The translations under genes and the position numbers were made by a program. DNA of 64,000 bases from Acarospora socialis (taxonomy: Eukaryota > Ascomycota > Lecanoromycetes > Acarosporales > Acarosporaceae): contig JAMYGW020000011.1 in NCBI GenBank assembly GCA_025617375.2, positions 434,001 through 498,000 of the forward strand, read 5' to 3'. The notes under the pieces were generated by a model. That model was not told the origin of the DNA and did not search any database. It saw nothing but the letters and a program-made list of their open reading frames with translations. This document shows, piece by piece, positions 36,076 through 47,837 of this stretch (position 1 is the first letter of the stretch; each line of letters begins with the position of its first letter).

Positions 36076-37900
36076 AATTATTATTGTCATGGATTGATTA
36101 TTCACAATCTAATTTGAATCCCTAACTTCTCCAATCCATATCCCTAGGGAACTATTTCGCCAGGGCAAATTCTAGCCTTCTTGGCTTTCAAGAGAGAAGA
36201 TCTTTGACTCTTTGCGCGTCTCCGCAACGCTCTGACCACCCCTGACGTCTGGCAATTGCAATTCCGACGATACCGGTACAGTGTGCCCCATGGGTCATCG
36301 CTCATATGGAGTCTGACCGGCGCTTTAGACCTCCGATGCGTGTAAATCTCGCAAAGCAGAGTGTAAACCTTCAACGCGATTGTCGAAAACCTTGGCTGAG
36401 TGCATCTGAAGGGTTTATGCCCAGGACGGTCTCATACCTAGTTGACACTGCCGGAATGGGAGCGTAAAACCTAAACTGAGGCAAGAGAGGGTGTGAGGGT
36501 CCACGATCTCAGAACCTCATCTCTCAAACCCGTGCTATACAAAGAGGATATTGCCAAGCCCAGCGGGCGCTCCTCCACGGTACGGGAAGGGGAGCACTGG
36601 CGTTTTGTGCTCATCGAGAAGCGTTTGCCTCTTAGCTCCCTGCCTGCCTGCTACGTCAATTGTGAACCGACAAACCATTGCCTGTTCCGCCTATATACCA
36701 AACGACGTCGGCTTGCTGCCACTTTTGTGATTCTGCCCTCTGGGAATGGGAACCTCTGTCACAAGGCAATGGAGACAGGTCGGCTTTTTAGATCGATTAA
36801 GGGGGCCGATCCCGGTCAGCTTTGGCTTGATATATCTGTCGCGCCCGTTGCCTGATATAAGGCTGGATGTATAAAGACCCGTTGCGGCCGTACCAGTATG
36901 TCTTCCCTGAACATAATGCATCGAGTCTATTCTCAAGTGTATGGATCTGAACCCCACCTTTCAAACCGAATGATTCCTATGGGGCTTGCCCATCACCCTG
37001 TCTGTATCCACCATGACCAGAAGTGGCAAGCAGACACTGATGACGGCAATGATGGCACATGTAGGAGGCAAAAAGAGCATCTATTGCTCAGTGTGTCAGA
37101 CGCAAGCCGATGAAGAGTGATCAGTACTGTCATGCATGGCCCGAGTTTCTGGTAGATAGAGGCCGGATTCACGGTTACTGTGACATGCACATGTGCCATC
37201 GGGATCCGTAGGTCACCCAGATGAGGTACGCTCATGCTCTACCTACTGTACGATATGGGTAGCGGGTTTTACCAGGTCAATGCGTCTCCGTTCACTTGAC
37301 CGGGAGCCAGATGTGTATGCAGAGGCGGCATTATTCGAGCGCTCTTTTGCACTGTCTCGTCAATGATAGTCCTCATCCACTTTACTCCATTACGACAAGA
37401 CTTGAGCCGATCATGTATCTCTGGAAACCATCGTAGATGTGCAAGTACAAGAAACACTCTCATCACAGAGGTCAATTCTGAGATGCAGACTAAAGAAGAT
37501 ATGGTGGAATGGAGAAAAGTGTATGCCCAAGGGGAATCAGAACTTTCTCTAACATTATATCTATGTGCACCGTCAGAAGTCCATCGCCAGGGTCCCGTCT
37601 CATAGAAAGGTAGAAGAGAACTCTTGTGGGATTGAATATGAACAAACTCAAGATCAAGTGGTTGTAACTGGATGAGAGGTTGCTGTGAATGGTGTTGACG
37701 CGAATAGTTCTTGCTGGGTGTATTCCTACCAGCTGAAAAGGAATCATTGACCATGCTCGACGGTGGCATGTCTCTCGATACTTCTCGTACACCAGGTAGG
37801 ATATTCGGGTCCTCCGACCTTGTAGCACTTGACCCTCGGAGCAATGGATATGCGATGATAGCGGGTTCATTTATCGAGACACTTCCTTCCTGGTCGATCC
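36076..37900. other. Gene-poor stretch, 1.8 kb
   Basis: Several open frames of 80-225 codons on both strands overlap each other (for example 37269-37946 minus and 36493-36855 plus). None has a recognisable motif. The part next to 37900 may be the decayed 3' end of the YDR124W-like gene. Confidence 0.4.
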
Positions 37901-37911
37901 TGACTTCGTTC

Positions 37912-38430
37912 TCAGAGCCTGGTTTCCAGTTGGTCAGTGCATGCATAGGCCAACATATTGAACAAGCCGAGACCTATCTCTCCTCTTGAATATTGCTCGA
38001 CGGCTCCGGCAACCTTGTAAACGTCTGTAAGCGGTGATTGACTCTTAGGCAAAAGCAGTGTGCTCTGACGACCTGTAGCACGTTGCAATTGTTTGATGGT
38101 GATGGGTTGCCTGAGATTGCGAAGGATATGCACAAGGAGGCCTATTCTCTTTGGACAACATTCAGTCAGTACAGTGTTACGTCTTGCAGTTGATGTCGGC
38201 AATACCGTGTTTTTTGATATGGTCGGGTTCCTTATGCCTGACAATTTGGGCCCACCAATCCGGCTTGTTTTTCCCGTTATACGGAAAACTGCAGATTTTG
38301 TCCGGCTCAATGACCTTAATTCAGATCCTGGCAATGACTTTGCAGCTGAGTTGCTGAATCTTTTCGCACTGTCCGCGAAAGAATTTGTCAAGGGCTGCAC
38401 TCTCCTCAACTTTAAACTGAAGCATGGTGT
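37912..38430 (-). pseudogene. YDR124W-like helical-bundle protein relic
   Basis: Minus-strand sequence split between two frames. One frame reads FRGQCEKIQQLSCKVIARI, a stop, IKVIEPDKICSFPYNG, PDWWAQIVRHKEPDHIKKHG and then more stops; the other continues with KRIGLLVHILRNLRQPITIKQLQRATG and VYKVAGAVEQYSRGEIG. Together these match the order of the fungal YDR124W-like helical bundle (DUF2841): Q-C-x-x-I-Q-Q-x-x-C-K, a W/IK-x-IEP segment, PYNG, P-D-W-W, RHKEPDH, L-L-V-H-I-L-R and the later L-x-x-A-T. At least one TGA sits where family members have Trp, which fits C-to-T change on the other strand (RIP-like). At least three stops and one frame change are visible. Upstream and downstream parts (to about 38720 and 37270) may belong to it. 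Overlapping plus-strand frame 38093-38500 is treated as antisense noise. Confidence 0.7.
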
Positions 38431-39073
38431 CAGAATTGGAGCAGATGGTCAGAGCTTACCAGATTTGTTTGAGTTGATCCTCAAGGACGAAAAGTCATGA
38501 TTCAATAGTGAAGATAGAAGCCAATACGACAAGTGATGCCGAGAAAGTTTGTAATGAAAGTGCCTGGGCATGCCTTTGGTGAAGTGTGGAACACCGTGCT
38601 TGCGTTGGTGAGCGAGCAAGTCACTGACTTGGAGTGATGGCTGATATCGCGCGACGGTAGGGCGGCGCTCACCCGATTCCCGACCGAGGGTGAGGCCGGC
38701 GCAGATTTCTGTCTTCAAGATTTCTGTCTTCTTGGTAGCTTGAGCTGCTTACAAAGTCACGAGTGTCACAAATGCACGATGGGAACGACGGAGTTTGTTG
38801 TACGTCATTGAGGCCTGTCTTGTAGCTAGAGCAAGGTCCGTCATCCGACCGAAGTAGAGCCATCCCGTCGAAAAGCAAGAGATCGTCTATGAATCAGCAC
38901 ACAAGCCACCATCATCCACATAATTGAAGATCATCACCATAAATCTCGCCGCCGCCGCCGAACCGGTAGTAAAGAAATTCGTCCCTTGCACCTCCGCCAG
39001 CGCCTCTCACCATACACGAATGACACACAAGCCCCCGATTCGTTAGACGTAACGTGACGAAAATGCGCCGCCA
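38431..39073. other. Intergenic, 0.6 kb
   Basis: Possible decayed 5' part of the YDR124W-like relic. Nothing else seen. Confidence 0.4.
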
Positions 39074-39796
39074 TCACCTCCAAGAACTATCGATCTTCAT
39101 CCTCGCCACACTCCTCCCCCTGCGCAACCCAACATGCCCCTCCCCAACCAGCTCCTTCCATCTCTTCCCAATACTCCCGCTATCCTTCCCCAACTTCCGC
39201 GCGCACTCGTTCCAATCGTCCTTTGTGAGCTTCAGCTTCTCGAGCACCAACTCCACCAACACGCGATCGTCCTCCGCGCTCCAATCCTCATCCTCAGCCA
39301 TGTTCTGATCCACCGAAGCGTCGTGCTTGGGCGATTCCAATCCCTCAAAATCCGCGCGCCGAATCCCGAGCGGCAGCTCCGGCGGCGCAAGGCGCGCGCG
39401 CTTCGGCGTCGAGAACTTCAGCTTTCCATCTTCGTTGGCCCCGACAGCCGCACGTCCGTCGTCGGCGACGTCCCTTCTTCGTTTGTTGATACCTCTAGGC
39501 GCCGATGCAGGTGTCATTTTCGGTTTCGGTTTCAAGCTCTTCTTGCTGACCTTCATGCGCGGCGCCATGGCGATGGGCGACAGCAGTGGCTCAGGCTTTG
39601 CGCTCGTCGCCGGAGCGGGCTTCTGCGTGCCCAGCAACGTCTGCAGGGCGCGACAGGTGTTGTAGAGGCCGCTGTTGGCTTGGGAGGCGACTTCATCGTC
39701 GGACGGCGGAGGCGTGGAGAAGAGGCGCGAGGACGAGAAGCGCGATCGCGGGAGCGACGGGCGCACGTCGCATGGGAGCGCGGATGGAAGCAACAT
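39074..39796 (-). CDS. Myb/SANT-like nuclear protein
   Basis: Single exon, 240 residues from the ATG at 39796; the frame extends upstream without better support. The first half has LYNTCRALQTLLG and basic Lys/Pro segments (MKVSKKSLKPKPK, NKRRRD) that look like nuclear localisation signals. The C-terminal part, about 172-225, reads DWSAEDDRVLVELVLEKLKL, WNECARKLGKDSGSIGKRW, a Myb/SANT-type helix-turn-helix with spaced Trp residues. Probably DNA or chromatin binding. Small Myb-like proteins of this layout are widespread in Pezizomycotina without known targets. GAGGT and GATGC repeats lie in the upstream region (39888-39910, 40001-40020). Confidence 0.75.
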   Translation of the reverse strand: MLLPSALPCDVRPSLPRSRFSSSRLFSTPPPSDDEVASQANSGLYNTCRALQTLLGTQKPAPATSAKPEPLLSPIAMAPRMKVSKKSLKPKPKMTPASAPRGINKRRRDVADDGRAAVGANEDGKLKFSTPKRARLAPPELPLGIRRADFEGLESPKHDASVDQNMAEDEDWSAEDDRVLVELVLEKLKLTKDDWNECARKLGKDSGSIGKRWKELVGEGHVGLRRGRSVARMKIDSSWR

Positions 39797-41068
39797 TGTC
39801 GCAATGGTCACAAGTATGACGCAAGTCTCTATGCTATTGCCAGATAGTGTGGTGGTTGAAGGAGGAGGCGAGCGTGGTGCGCGACGGGTGAGGTGAGGTG
39901 AGGTGAGGTCCGCGACAGTACTGCGCCGGATGATGCGCCGGGAGCGTAGGCAAGCGCAACAGTGAATTTGCAAACTTGAATGAAAGAGAATCGCACGATG
40001 GATGCGATGCGATGCGATGACGGGCAATGCGATGTCTCCCACAATGGTGGTGGTGGCGATCTGGTCGTGGAGAGATGTTTGCGACGAGGTAGTTTGTCGT
40101 GGCCCGTGGAGGTTTTAGGGTGGGTGGTTCCTGGAAACGAGAAAAGTGGGCTTTTTGCAGCGGACCCGCCCTCGGGCCTTCTTCGCGCTAGGTACGAGTA
40201 CCGTACGGTAACTTTGTCACTCCAGTCTCCACCAAGGCCCTAACAACGCCCCAGAAAAACTACTCGCCTCGATCTGTCGTAGTTGGAGAGCAGCTAGGCT
40301 GTGTCAAAGACAAATTGGCTGCAGCCCTTCCCGATCGTCACGACGTTGAAGAAAGGACGCATAGCCTATCAGTGGTAAGACGGAGAGTAATAGGGAGGAC
40401 GGAGGATTTGGCTCGAGTCTTGATGTGAAGATATTTATCAATCAATCACACCATCCATCAATACTTACTGTTATTGACAATGCATTCTAACTGTTCGCTC
40501 AATACACAATCCACTGTCTTCTGGCTCAGTATTGATTGCTCAATTGTATCTACGGTCTCAATCCCTAGCTTTTCGTATTGTCTACAGTCCAACAAGAGTA
40601 GCTGCCAATTGCTACGGGCCTGACCACCAAGCTATACGGAGTAGCACCCAGAAAAGGGGAGACCATGACGTCGGTGCCGCCTGTCACGGAGAAGTTAAAG
40701 GGCAGAAGCATCGATCGATGGCAACCATCAGTTTTCGCGGTCCGGCCTTCCTTCTCTGTAGTGCGAGACGCGTCAGAGGGAGGTTCCTGGATGTCGTTAC
40801 GTCCCTGCACGTGACACTTTCGTGTTGGCGCTAGCAAGGGTACTACAAGCCTGCCCTTACGAGTACGGTGTGTTACTCTCGGGCTTCATCACTAAGCAAA
40901 ACTAACAGCTCGATTCTCCGTCATTTAGAGATACAAGAAATTCTTAGACGCCCCGCGTATGAGTATGATACAATTGAACCACCCGACAGGCACCGAGCCC
41001 GGTCGCAACCCCGATGAAATCCCCTGTTCTAGAGGAGCTGGAGGCCTTGCGCTATGCACGTCTATGTT
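39797..41068. other. Intergenic, 1.3 kb
   Basis: Holds GAGGT and GATGC short tandem repeats near 39888-40020 and otherwise no supported gene. Confidence 0.45.
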
Positions 41069-44000
41069 TTAGATCCCACCCATACCCATATCGTCTTCGC
41101 CGTCCACGATCCGTAACCGTTCCTTGGTCGTCTTGGCCTTCTTGGAGGTCCCTTTGGCCTTGGAAGTGCTGCTCTTTTTCCCCTTCGCCGGAAGGTCCAT
41201 GGCTGAGACCGGAGTCGCCGCACCTGAAGGCTTGTTGCTGCCGTCGTCGAAATGCCCTTCTCCTGTGCGATCGTTAGTACCCAGGTTGCTTTTCTACATT
41301 AGGGAAGAGAAGTTGTGGCTCACCTTCATGGTACATGTCATCCAAGCTGACGTCTTTGCTCTTCTTCTTCGCCGCGCTCTTCTTACCCCGGCCTTTCTCG
41401 CCTTCTGCTCTCTGGGCGACTTCCTTCTCCTTCTTCTCGATCAACTCGGCCTGCTCGTCATCCGCAAGCCACATCGCGATATCTTTGGTCCTGTTCTCCT
41501 TGCTCCGGGTGTTGAAGTCTACACCCGCACCTGAACCTCCGGAGATGACGACGCGCTGGACTTCCTCCTTCTGTAGAGCCCGCTTGCGGATCCGCTCTTC
41601 AATTGTACCCCTCGTGATCATGCGATAAACTGTGACCTGTTTCGTCTGCCCGAGTCTGTGGGCGCGGTCCATGGCTTGCGAGTCAATGGTGGGGTTCCAA
41701 TCGGAGTCGTAGAAGATCACGGTGTCGGCGGATGTCAAGTTAATACCCAGCCCACCGGCGCGGGTAGACAAGAGGAAGATGAAGATCTCAGGTCGAGTCT
41801 GGAAGTCGTGGACAGTATCTCTACGGTCCTCAAGCTTCGTCGAGCCGTCCAGCCGAAGGTATTTGTAATTGCGATACGTCAGATACTCTTCCATCAAGTC
41901 GATCATCCGAGTCATCTGGAAGTAGAGAAGGACCCGATGACCATCGTTCTTGAGTTGTCGGAGAAGCTGGTCAAGCTTGGCAAGCTTGCCAGAGTCCGTG
42001 ACGAAGCGACGCATCGATGGCACGCGGATGTTAGTGTACCGCGCCTTCTCCGATACAGGCGGTGGAAGCAGCTGAGTGATAGGGAACATTGCTGGATCGA
42101 CCTTGGCGTCTAGAAGTAGTTGCTCCTCCCTCTCCGATATCCCATATAGACATCTCCGCATACGGATGTTGAACAGTGTGTCTTCTTTTTCAATCCTGGA
42201 ATCTTGATTGGAGCAACAAATCTCGATAGGAGGAGCGGAAGCTGCTGGTCTGGCACATTGCTCAATGACATTCAGCCCAGCATCTTCGAATGTATTTCTG
42301 GAAACATTGAATAGTTCATGCAGTCGGCCTTCATTAGTAACCTCTGCCGTCGGTTCGCGGTTGGTCCTGTCCACGATGCTGAACAAAGTGTGAGACAGCT
42401 TAGAATCAGAGTTGTCTTCTTCGTCATAGATAACATTTAGCCGTCCAAGTCGCTCTGGTCTCTGCTTCAGATTGACGGCTCGTTTGAAAATTCCTTGGTT
42501 GAAGGTAGTACAAGCTTCACCCGCGGATGTGTCTGCAAATCTTAGCCAAGAGAAAGCACTAGACTCTTCCGAACTGCGGTAAATGTTCTCAGGAGTCCAA
42601 ATATTCATCAGATGCCCTAGGTACTTGCTTCGGAAGCCAGCTTGCGCGTTTCCAGGACCAGGAACGTCGAGGCGGCCTTCTGGGCTGCAGACAAGTCGCG
42701 GAAGATCATATTCGATCAGATTTCGGGTGGAATAACCCACATTGACATTCTGTCCCTCCCGAAGAAAAGAAGCGGTCTCTGCATAATAAGCCATGGATAG
42801 TGGGGAAGTTGTCTCCGCTCTTTCAAACAGATCAGGATGATTGCAAACTTTCCTGAACTGCATCACCAGGTTCATCAGCGTCGCTGTATCCTGATCATCG
42901 CCCACAGCAGCTTTCTCGATGAGGTCCATGATGCTGATCCGATTCCTTAGATTGCCGTAGTATGCCCGTTGACGATATGTCAAGTCGCAGAAAACATCCT
43001 CCTCAATCTTATCCCCCAACTCCTTCTGTACATGTTTCTTTATACGGCGAAGCATGAAAGGCTTTAAGATCATATGCAGTCGCTTCAGTTGATCCTCGTT
43101 GAGCTTGGTATTGCTCTGTGCGTGACTCTCAATATCCTTGGAAAACCAGTCGCTGAATTCATCATGAGAATCGAACAAGCTGGGCATAATGAAATGCAAC
43201 AAAGCCCACAGCTCCTGCATGTTGTTCTGAATCGGTGTTCCAGTGAGTAGAAGACGATTCCGACAATGGAAGCCTAATAAACTTTTCCACCGTGAACTCT
43301 GCGACGACTTAATAGCCTGGGCTTCATCCAGAATCATGTACTGCCAGCGGATCTTCTGGAAGTATTGGGTATCTTGCACGACAAGCTGGTAGGAAGTGAC
43401 GAGAACATGGAATGGAGACTCCTTGGTGTAGGTTGGGTGCTTCCGATCCCAGAATTTCCGCAGGACTTTCCGATCCTTGGCAGTACCCCAATATGGCAGT
43501 ACTTTTAGATCAGGAACGAATCTAGAAATTTCTTGTTGCCAGTTGTGTAAAGTAGAAGAGGGCGCAATGACCAAGAACGGTCCCCATATATTATGCTTCT
43601 CGGCCAGATACGCCATGACCGATATCGATTGTACCGTTTTTCCAAGACCCATCTCATCCGCAAGGATGCCGTTGATGCCCTGCTCGTATAAGTTCACGAG
43701 CCAGTTGAGTCCTTTCAGCTGATATTCCTTGAGCTGCGCTGTAAGCATTTTCGGCTGGGACACATCGACGTCACCGAGGCTGGTTGGATTCTGGAAATTC
43801 ATCTCTCCTTCGTCGAACTGTGCCTGCAGCTGATTCTCCTCTCCATTGAACGCGCGCGCTCTATCCTGGGCCTCTTGGACGGCATTCTGTGCGTTGGCCA
43901 TTGCAGCCTGTTTCAATGCCGTCTCATCCTCGGCATCAAAGTCGAGGTCTTCAAAATTCTTGACCTTCGTACCAGGCTTACCAACACTGTCAGGGAGTGT

Positions 44001-46495
44001 AATCGTATGCATGCCATCCTTCCCGGGCCGCACCGTCTCCGCACTCACCGCCACCCCATCCGTATCAGTTGACCTTTCGACCTCATCGGTCTTGATCTTA
44101 CGCCCTATGAAATGGGAGTACAGTTCCGTCTGCGAAATGAGGAAGTTCAGTTTCCGCTTCTGCCGGTTGGCTTCTCGGTCCGCTTCCGCCCTCTTTGCAT
44201 GTTCTAGTTCTTGCTTCTCGGCTACTCGGCGGAGGTCTCGTTCTTCTCTTTCATTACGCTTCCAGAAAGACATCATCTCACGCATTGTCCTCTTCGCCCG
44301 TGCCTGGACATCCTTCATGCTTTTATTCGTTCGCAGCTGCCATCTCCTCGCTTCCTTCGACGCAAGCTGGGCGGTCTTACGCAAGTTGGATTGTTTGGTG
44401 GAGAGTGAATTCTCCTTGACACGATACACCTTCGGAATATCCTTGCGTGCGATGTCCCGCCAGATTTGATCGTAAATCTGATGGTAGCCTTTAGATTCGA
44501 GCGCCGAGTTGCTACTGGCTCGCGTTGCTTGTTTGGTCTCTCTCACTTCTTTCGGTTCTGGCACCGAGATCGGTTTCCGGGTATCCTCCTTCGGAGCGAT
44601 GAGAACCAATTCCTCCCTTTCCATCGCGGCGTAAGCGGCCTCCGCGGCGTCTTTCTCTGCTTGCTTCTTTTCTTTGGTCTTCTTGGGCCTGGTAGACCGT
44701 TCTCTGAGGGGTTTCTTTTTAGGTGGCTCGGGTGAGATATGCTCACCCGTCTGAAACTGGCTCATTGTGCCACCCTCAAGGTTCAGAGCGACCGGTGTGA
44801 CCTCCCTGATTTCTTCTGGAGCGTCACCACATTCCAGTATCCTCTTGGTCGTGACGGCCTTCTTCTCTGCCCGTTGAGCGTCACGGAGGTACTTATCCCT
44901 CTCGGCTTGATCTGCAGCTTGCTGAGCTTTCTCGAGAGCCTCTAATCGCTTCTGTGTCTCGGTTTGGACAGTCTTCTGTCGTCGCCGTATGCGCTGCATA
45001 TCCTTCTTGCGTTCCTTCTCGTCCTGTATCTCTTTGCGCTGGACCTCCTCTTGAGCTGCAGCTTGGTGAACTTGTCGGAAGCGGCTCTTGCCACCTTGTG
45101 CGTAAACTCCGATCTGATCAGACAGCTTCTTTATATATGCAACGCGTCGGCGCTTCAGGGACCAGGTCAGCCATAACCCCTATACCAATGTCATAACGAC
45201 ATGTGACTCAACGCACCTTTCGTTTGCCAGCCTCAACATTCTCGATTTCGAACACCCTCTTCAAGCTCCTCCGCTGGAAGTCCTCCTTCTCACGTGAAAA
45301 TCCAGGTACATCGACATCACTAAGGTCCATAGCATCGATCTCGGCCATTGCCTTGGCGACCTTTTCATTCTCCTTATCAGACATTGTCGATCCAATCTTG
45401 CCTACCGGAACGGTATGACGTTTTGAATCCACTGCTCCATTCGTACTCGGTTTCGAGACTGACTCGGTCAAAGGTGTGACAGGCCTGTTCGATGCTCGGC
45501 GAGGGACGTGTGAAGCGATAGCCTCATCAACTGCAGGAGATCTGTGTCGGGTTGATGGCTTCATCGACTTTATGGTTGGCTCCGATACACGCTGAGAATG
45601 GGACGCCGGAACTGGTGTGTCAGTATTTGGGTTCGATAAGATACTGGAGAAAGACATTGGATCGGCAGCTCTACTCGGCTTCTGCGAATCGGCTATTAGT
45701 TCTGGGGCCAATAAGTGAGAGTCTTGGCCGCTTACTTCGAGTGACATTCGACGATCCGTCGAAATCGTGCTAGGTTGCGTTGAATATCCGTTTGCCTCTT
45801 GATGCAATATCGGGGAACTGGTCGAACCGTGCAAAGGAGGTGGAGCGATGGAGTCGTATCGAGTCGGTGGATGAGCATGTGAAGTTGAGAAGATCGGGGA
45901 ATGCTGTGGAAATTGTGTTACCGTTGGCGAGTGATGTGCACTGTTCGCGGATCGTGGCTCTGAAGATTTCGCGCGGTAGTTGAACAAGTCCCGCGTCTGC
46001 TGATGAGTCAATTCAGCCTTGCGTTGACGTAGTCGCCACGACATAACGAGGCCTTGCCCATCAAGTGCTGTTCAAACGTACCTGAAGAGGAGACTGGTGG
46101 TGGGCTTGAGCGGACCGATTCCAATTCATATCCCTACCACCTTGATCTGACGTGGGATCATAATATGTAGACGCACCCTTGTCTCTTGTGTTATAGGCTG
46201 AACCATTTATAGGTGGTAGGTGATGTGCCGCCGGTGGGGACAAGGCCCTAAGGCGAGGACTTCCGTTCATCATTTGCGGCGGAGGGAGCGTTGTCGGTGT
46301 GGAGGCCTGGGTATGGTATTGATTGCTATAGCTGAGTCGTGGGCGTGGTCCATCGGTCGGTGAATAAGGTTTGTAATGTGCTTGCGTGGGCGAACGAGTG
46401 GTATAAGGTGGGAGATGCTGCGTGCTCATGTTGTCTCGTTTCGAGTGATCTTCCTCCTCGTTCGGAGACCGCTGCAACACCGGGGAGTGATACAT
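41069..46495 (-). CDS. INO80: INO80 chromatin-remodelling ATPase
   Basis: Four exons on the minus strand: 46082-46495, 45217-46017, 41324-45152 and 41069-41262; 1745 residues. The Ser/Pro/His-rich N-terminus is poorly conserved. From about 405 comes the DBINO region ([31 protein letters not shown], coiled coil). SNF2 motor: [10 protein letters not shown] near 902, DEAQAIKSS near 1013, [10 protein letters not shown], a long insert between the two lobes as expected for INO80, then [18 protein letters not shown] near 1476, [11 protein letters not shown] and [12 protein letters not shown]. The C-terminus is basic, ending MGMGGI. It slides nucleosomes and handles H2A.Z in transcription, replication and repair. 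The intron near the C-terminus is set by joining YHEG to EGHFDDGS. The start codon is the least certain part. Confidence 0.95.
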
Positions 46496-47837
46496 CGTAA
46501 GAAATATTATAGTCGCAATCAGGGCGACGAAACATATATCAGACGCCCGGCCATAGAGGATGCTCTCAGACAGCCGGCAGTATTAACGTATTCGGAAGCT
46601 GTCTCTCGAATGGAAGGATAAGGTAATAATGCAGATAGTCGAGGATTATATGGCTTTAGTCGAATGTTGCCATTGTCGGATTGTTGTGATTGCTGATGAA
46701 ACCGAGATCAAGGGTCGGCCTGACAGAGACACGCTGCTGAAAACTCCGTCACGCGCGATGCCTTGGACGGGGGATGCAACACGGAGGTTCGTACCGTTCG
46801 TGGTGGGATGGTGTGGATGTTTTGATTTTCGCCGTGGTTGTTCAGGATATGATGGCGATAATGATGAAAGGATGGGAAGGTTGGGTGTTGGAAGGGGAAC
46901 AAAAGGAAAGTGGTGTGCGACAGCTAAGTCCATTCTTGCGAGCGTTCCGGAAAGACGATGGGCGTTTTGGTGACTTTGATGATTAGATCCGGGTCTGACG
47001 CGAATGAATGAAAATGAGTACCCTCTTACGTCCACAAACTCCCTGAGAATCACTCAGTTTAGGTACCACTAATCAATATAAAATACCGAATTCAAGCAAA
47101 TTGATTTTGTTTGCCAGTGTAAATATATATTCCCCTTGAGAACACTCGAAAGGTTCTGATCTACTCCTATTAATAAAGAATCAATTACAGTGTTGGATGG
47201 ACTTCTCAAGGCTGACTGTGCGTATGCTGAGGCTTCATATCTCACATCAAAGGTAAAGGTACTCTACCTGTTTCGGTTGTAGAGCTGCTACCCCTAACTA
47301 AGGTATACCTGCGCTAAGAAGCCTCGGCAGCAGAGCTCGCACATGTCGCCCTGTCATTGGACGAGCTACCGGCTACCTCGCTAGTGTATTGACAGAATAC
47401 CAGTTGTGAGATGTACGCGCCATGAGACAAAGCCCAACGTAAGTGATATAACATTCGGACTGATTGATATACTTATATGAGTACAAGTTGACTGAGAGTG
47501 AGCGAGAAGCCAAAATGCGCTATGAATAAGCAAGCCATTACAGATGGTTATCTTAGACGGTCAGTTCGGCAAGGAGTCAGCTTCTGTGTCGATCGTCATC
47601 ACTCCCGATTACCTTAAAGAGAGCCGAATTCAAGATTGCTACCTTGGCTAATCAAAATGTGGTCAACTAGAATTCCTGGATCGGTCGATGCAATATCAGA
47701 GCCGGACCTATCTCCTGCTGAAGGGTTTTCCTTCCGTGCCTAAGTACAGCACCGCTCTACACCTAACGCCACCAAATGCGATATCCAGCAGGGAATTTGG
47801 TAACATGTCCAGCGTACTTCAAGAATAAAACCTATCT
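46496..47837. other. Intergenic, 1.3 kb
   Basis: INO80 upstream region and NHX1 3' flank. No gene supported. Confidence 0.5.

Noticed and set aside
36144-36374. Minus-strand basic frame of 76 codons
   Set aside because: Arg/Lys rich but without family features; not enough to call a gene.
38093-38500. Plus-strand frame of 135 codons
   Set aside because: It is antisense to the YDR124W-like motifs, which carry real family order.
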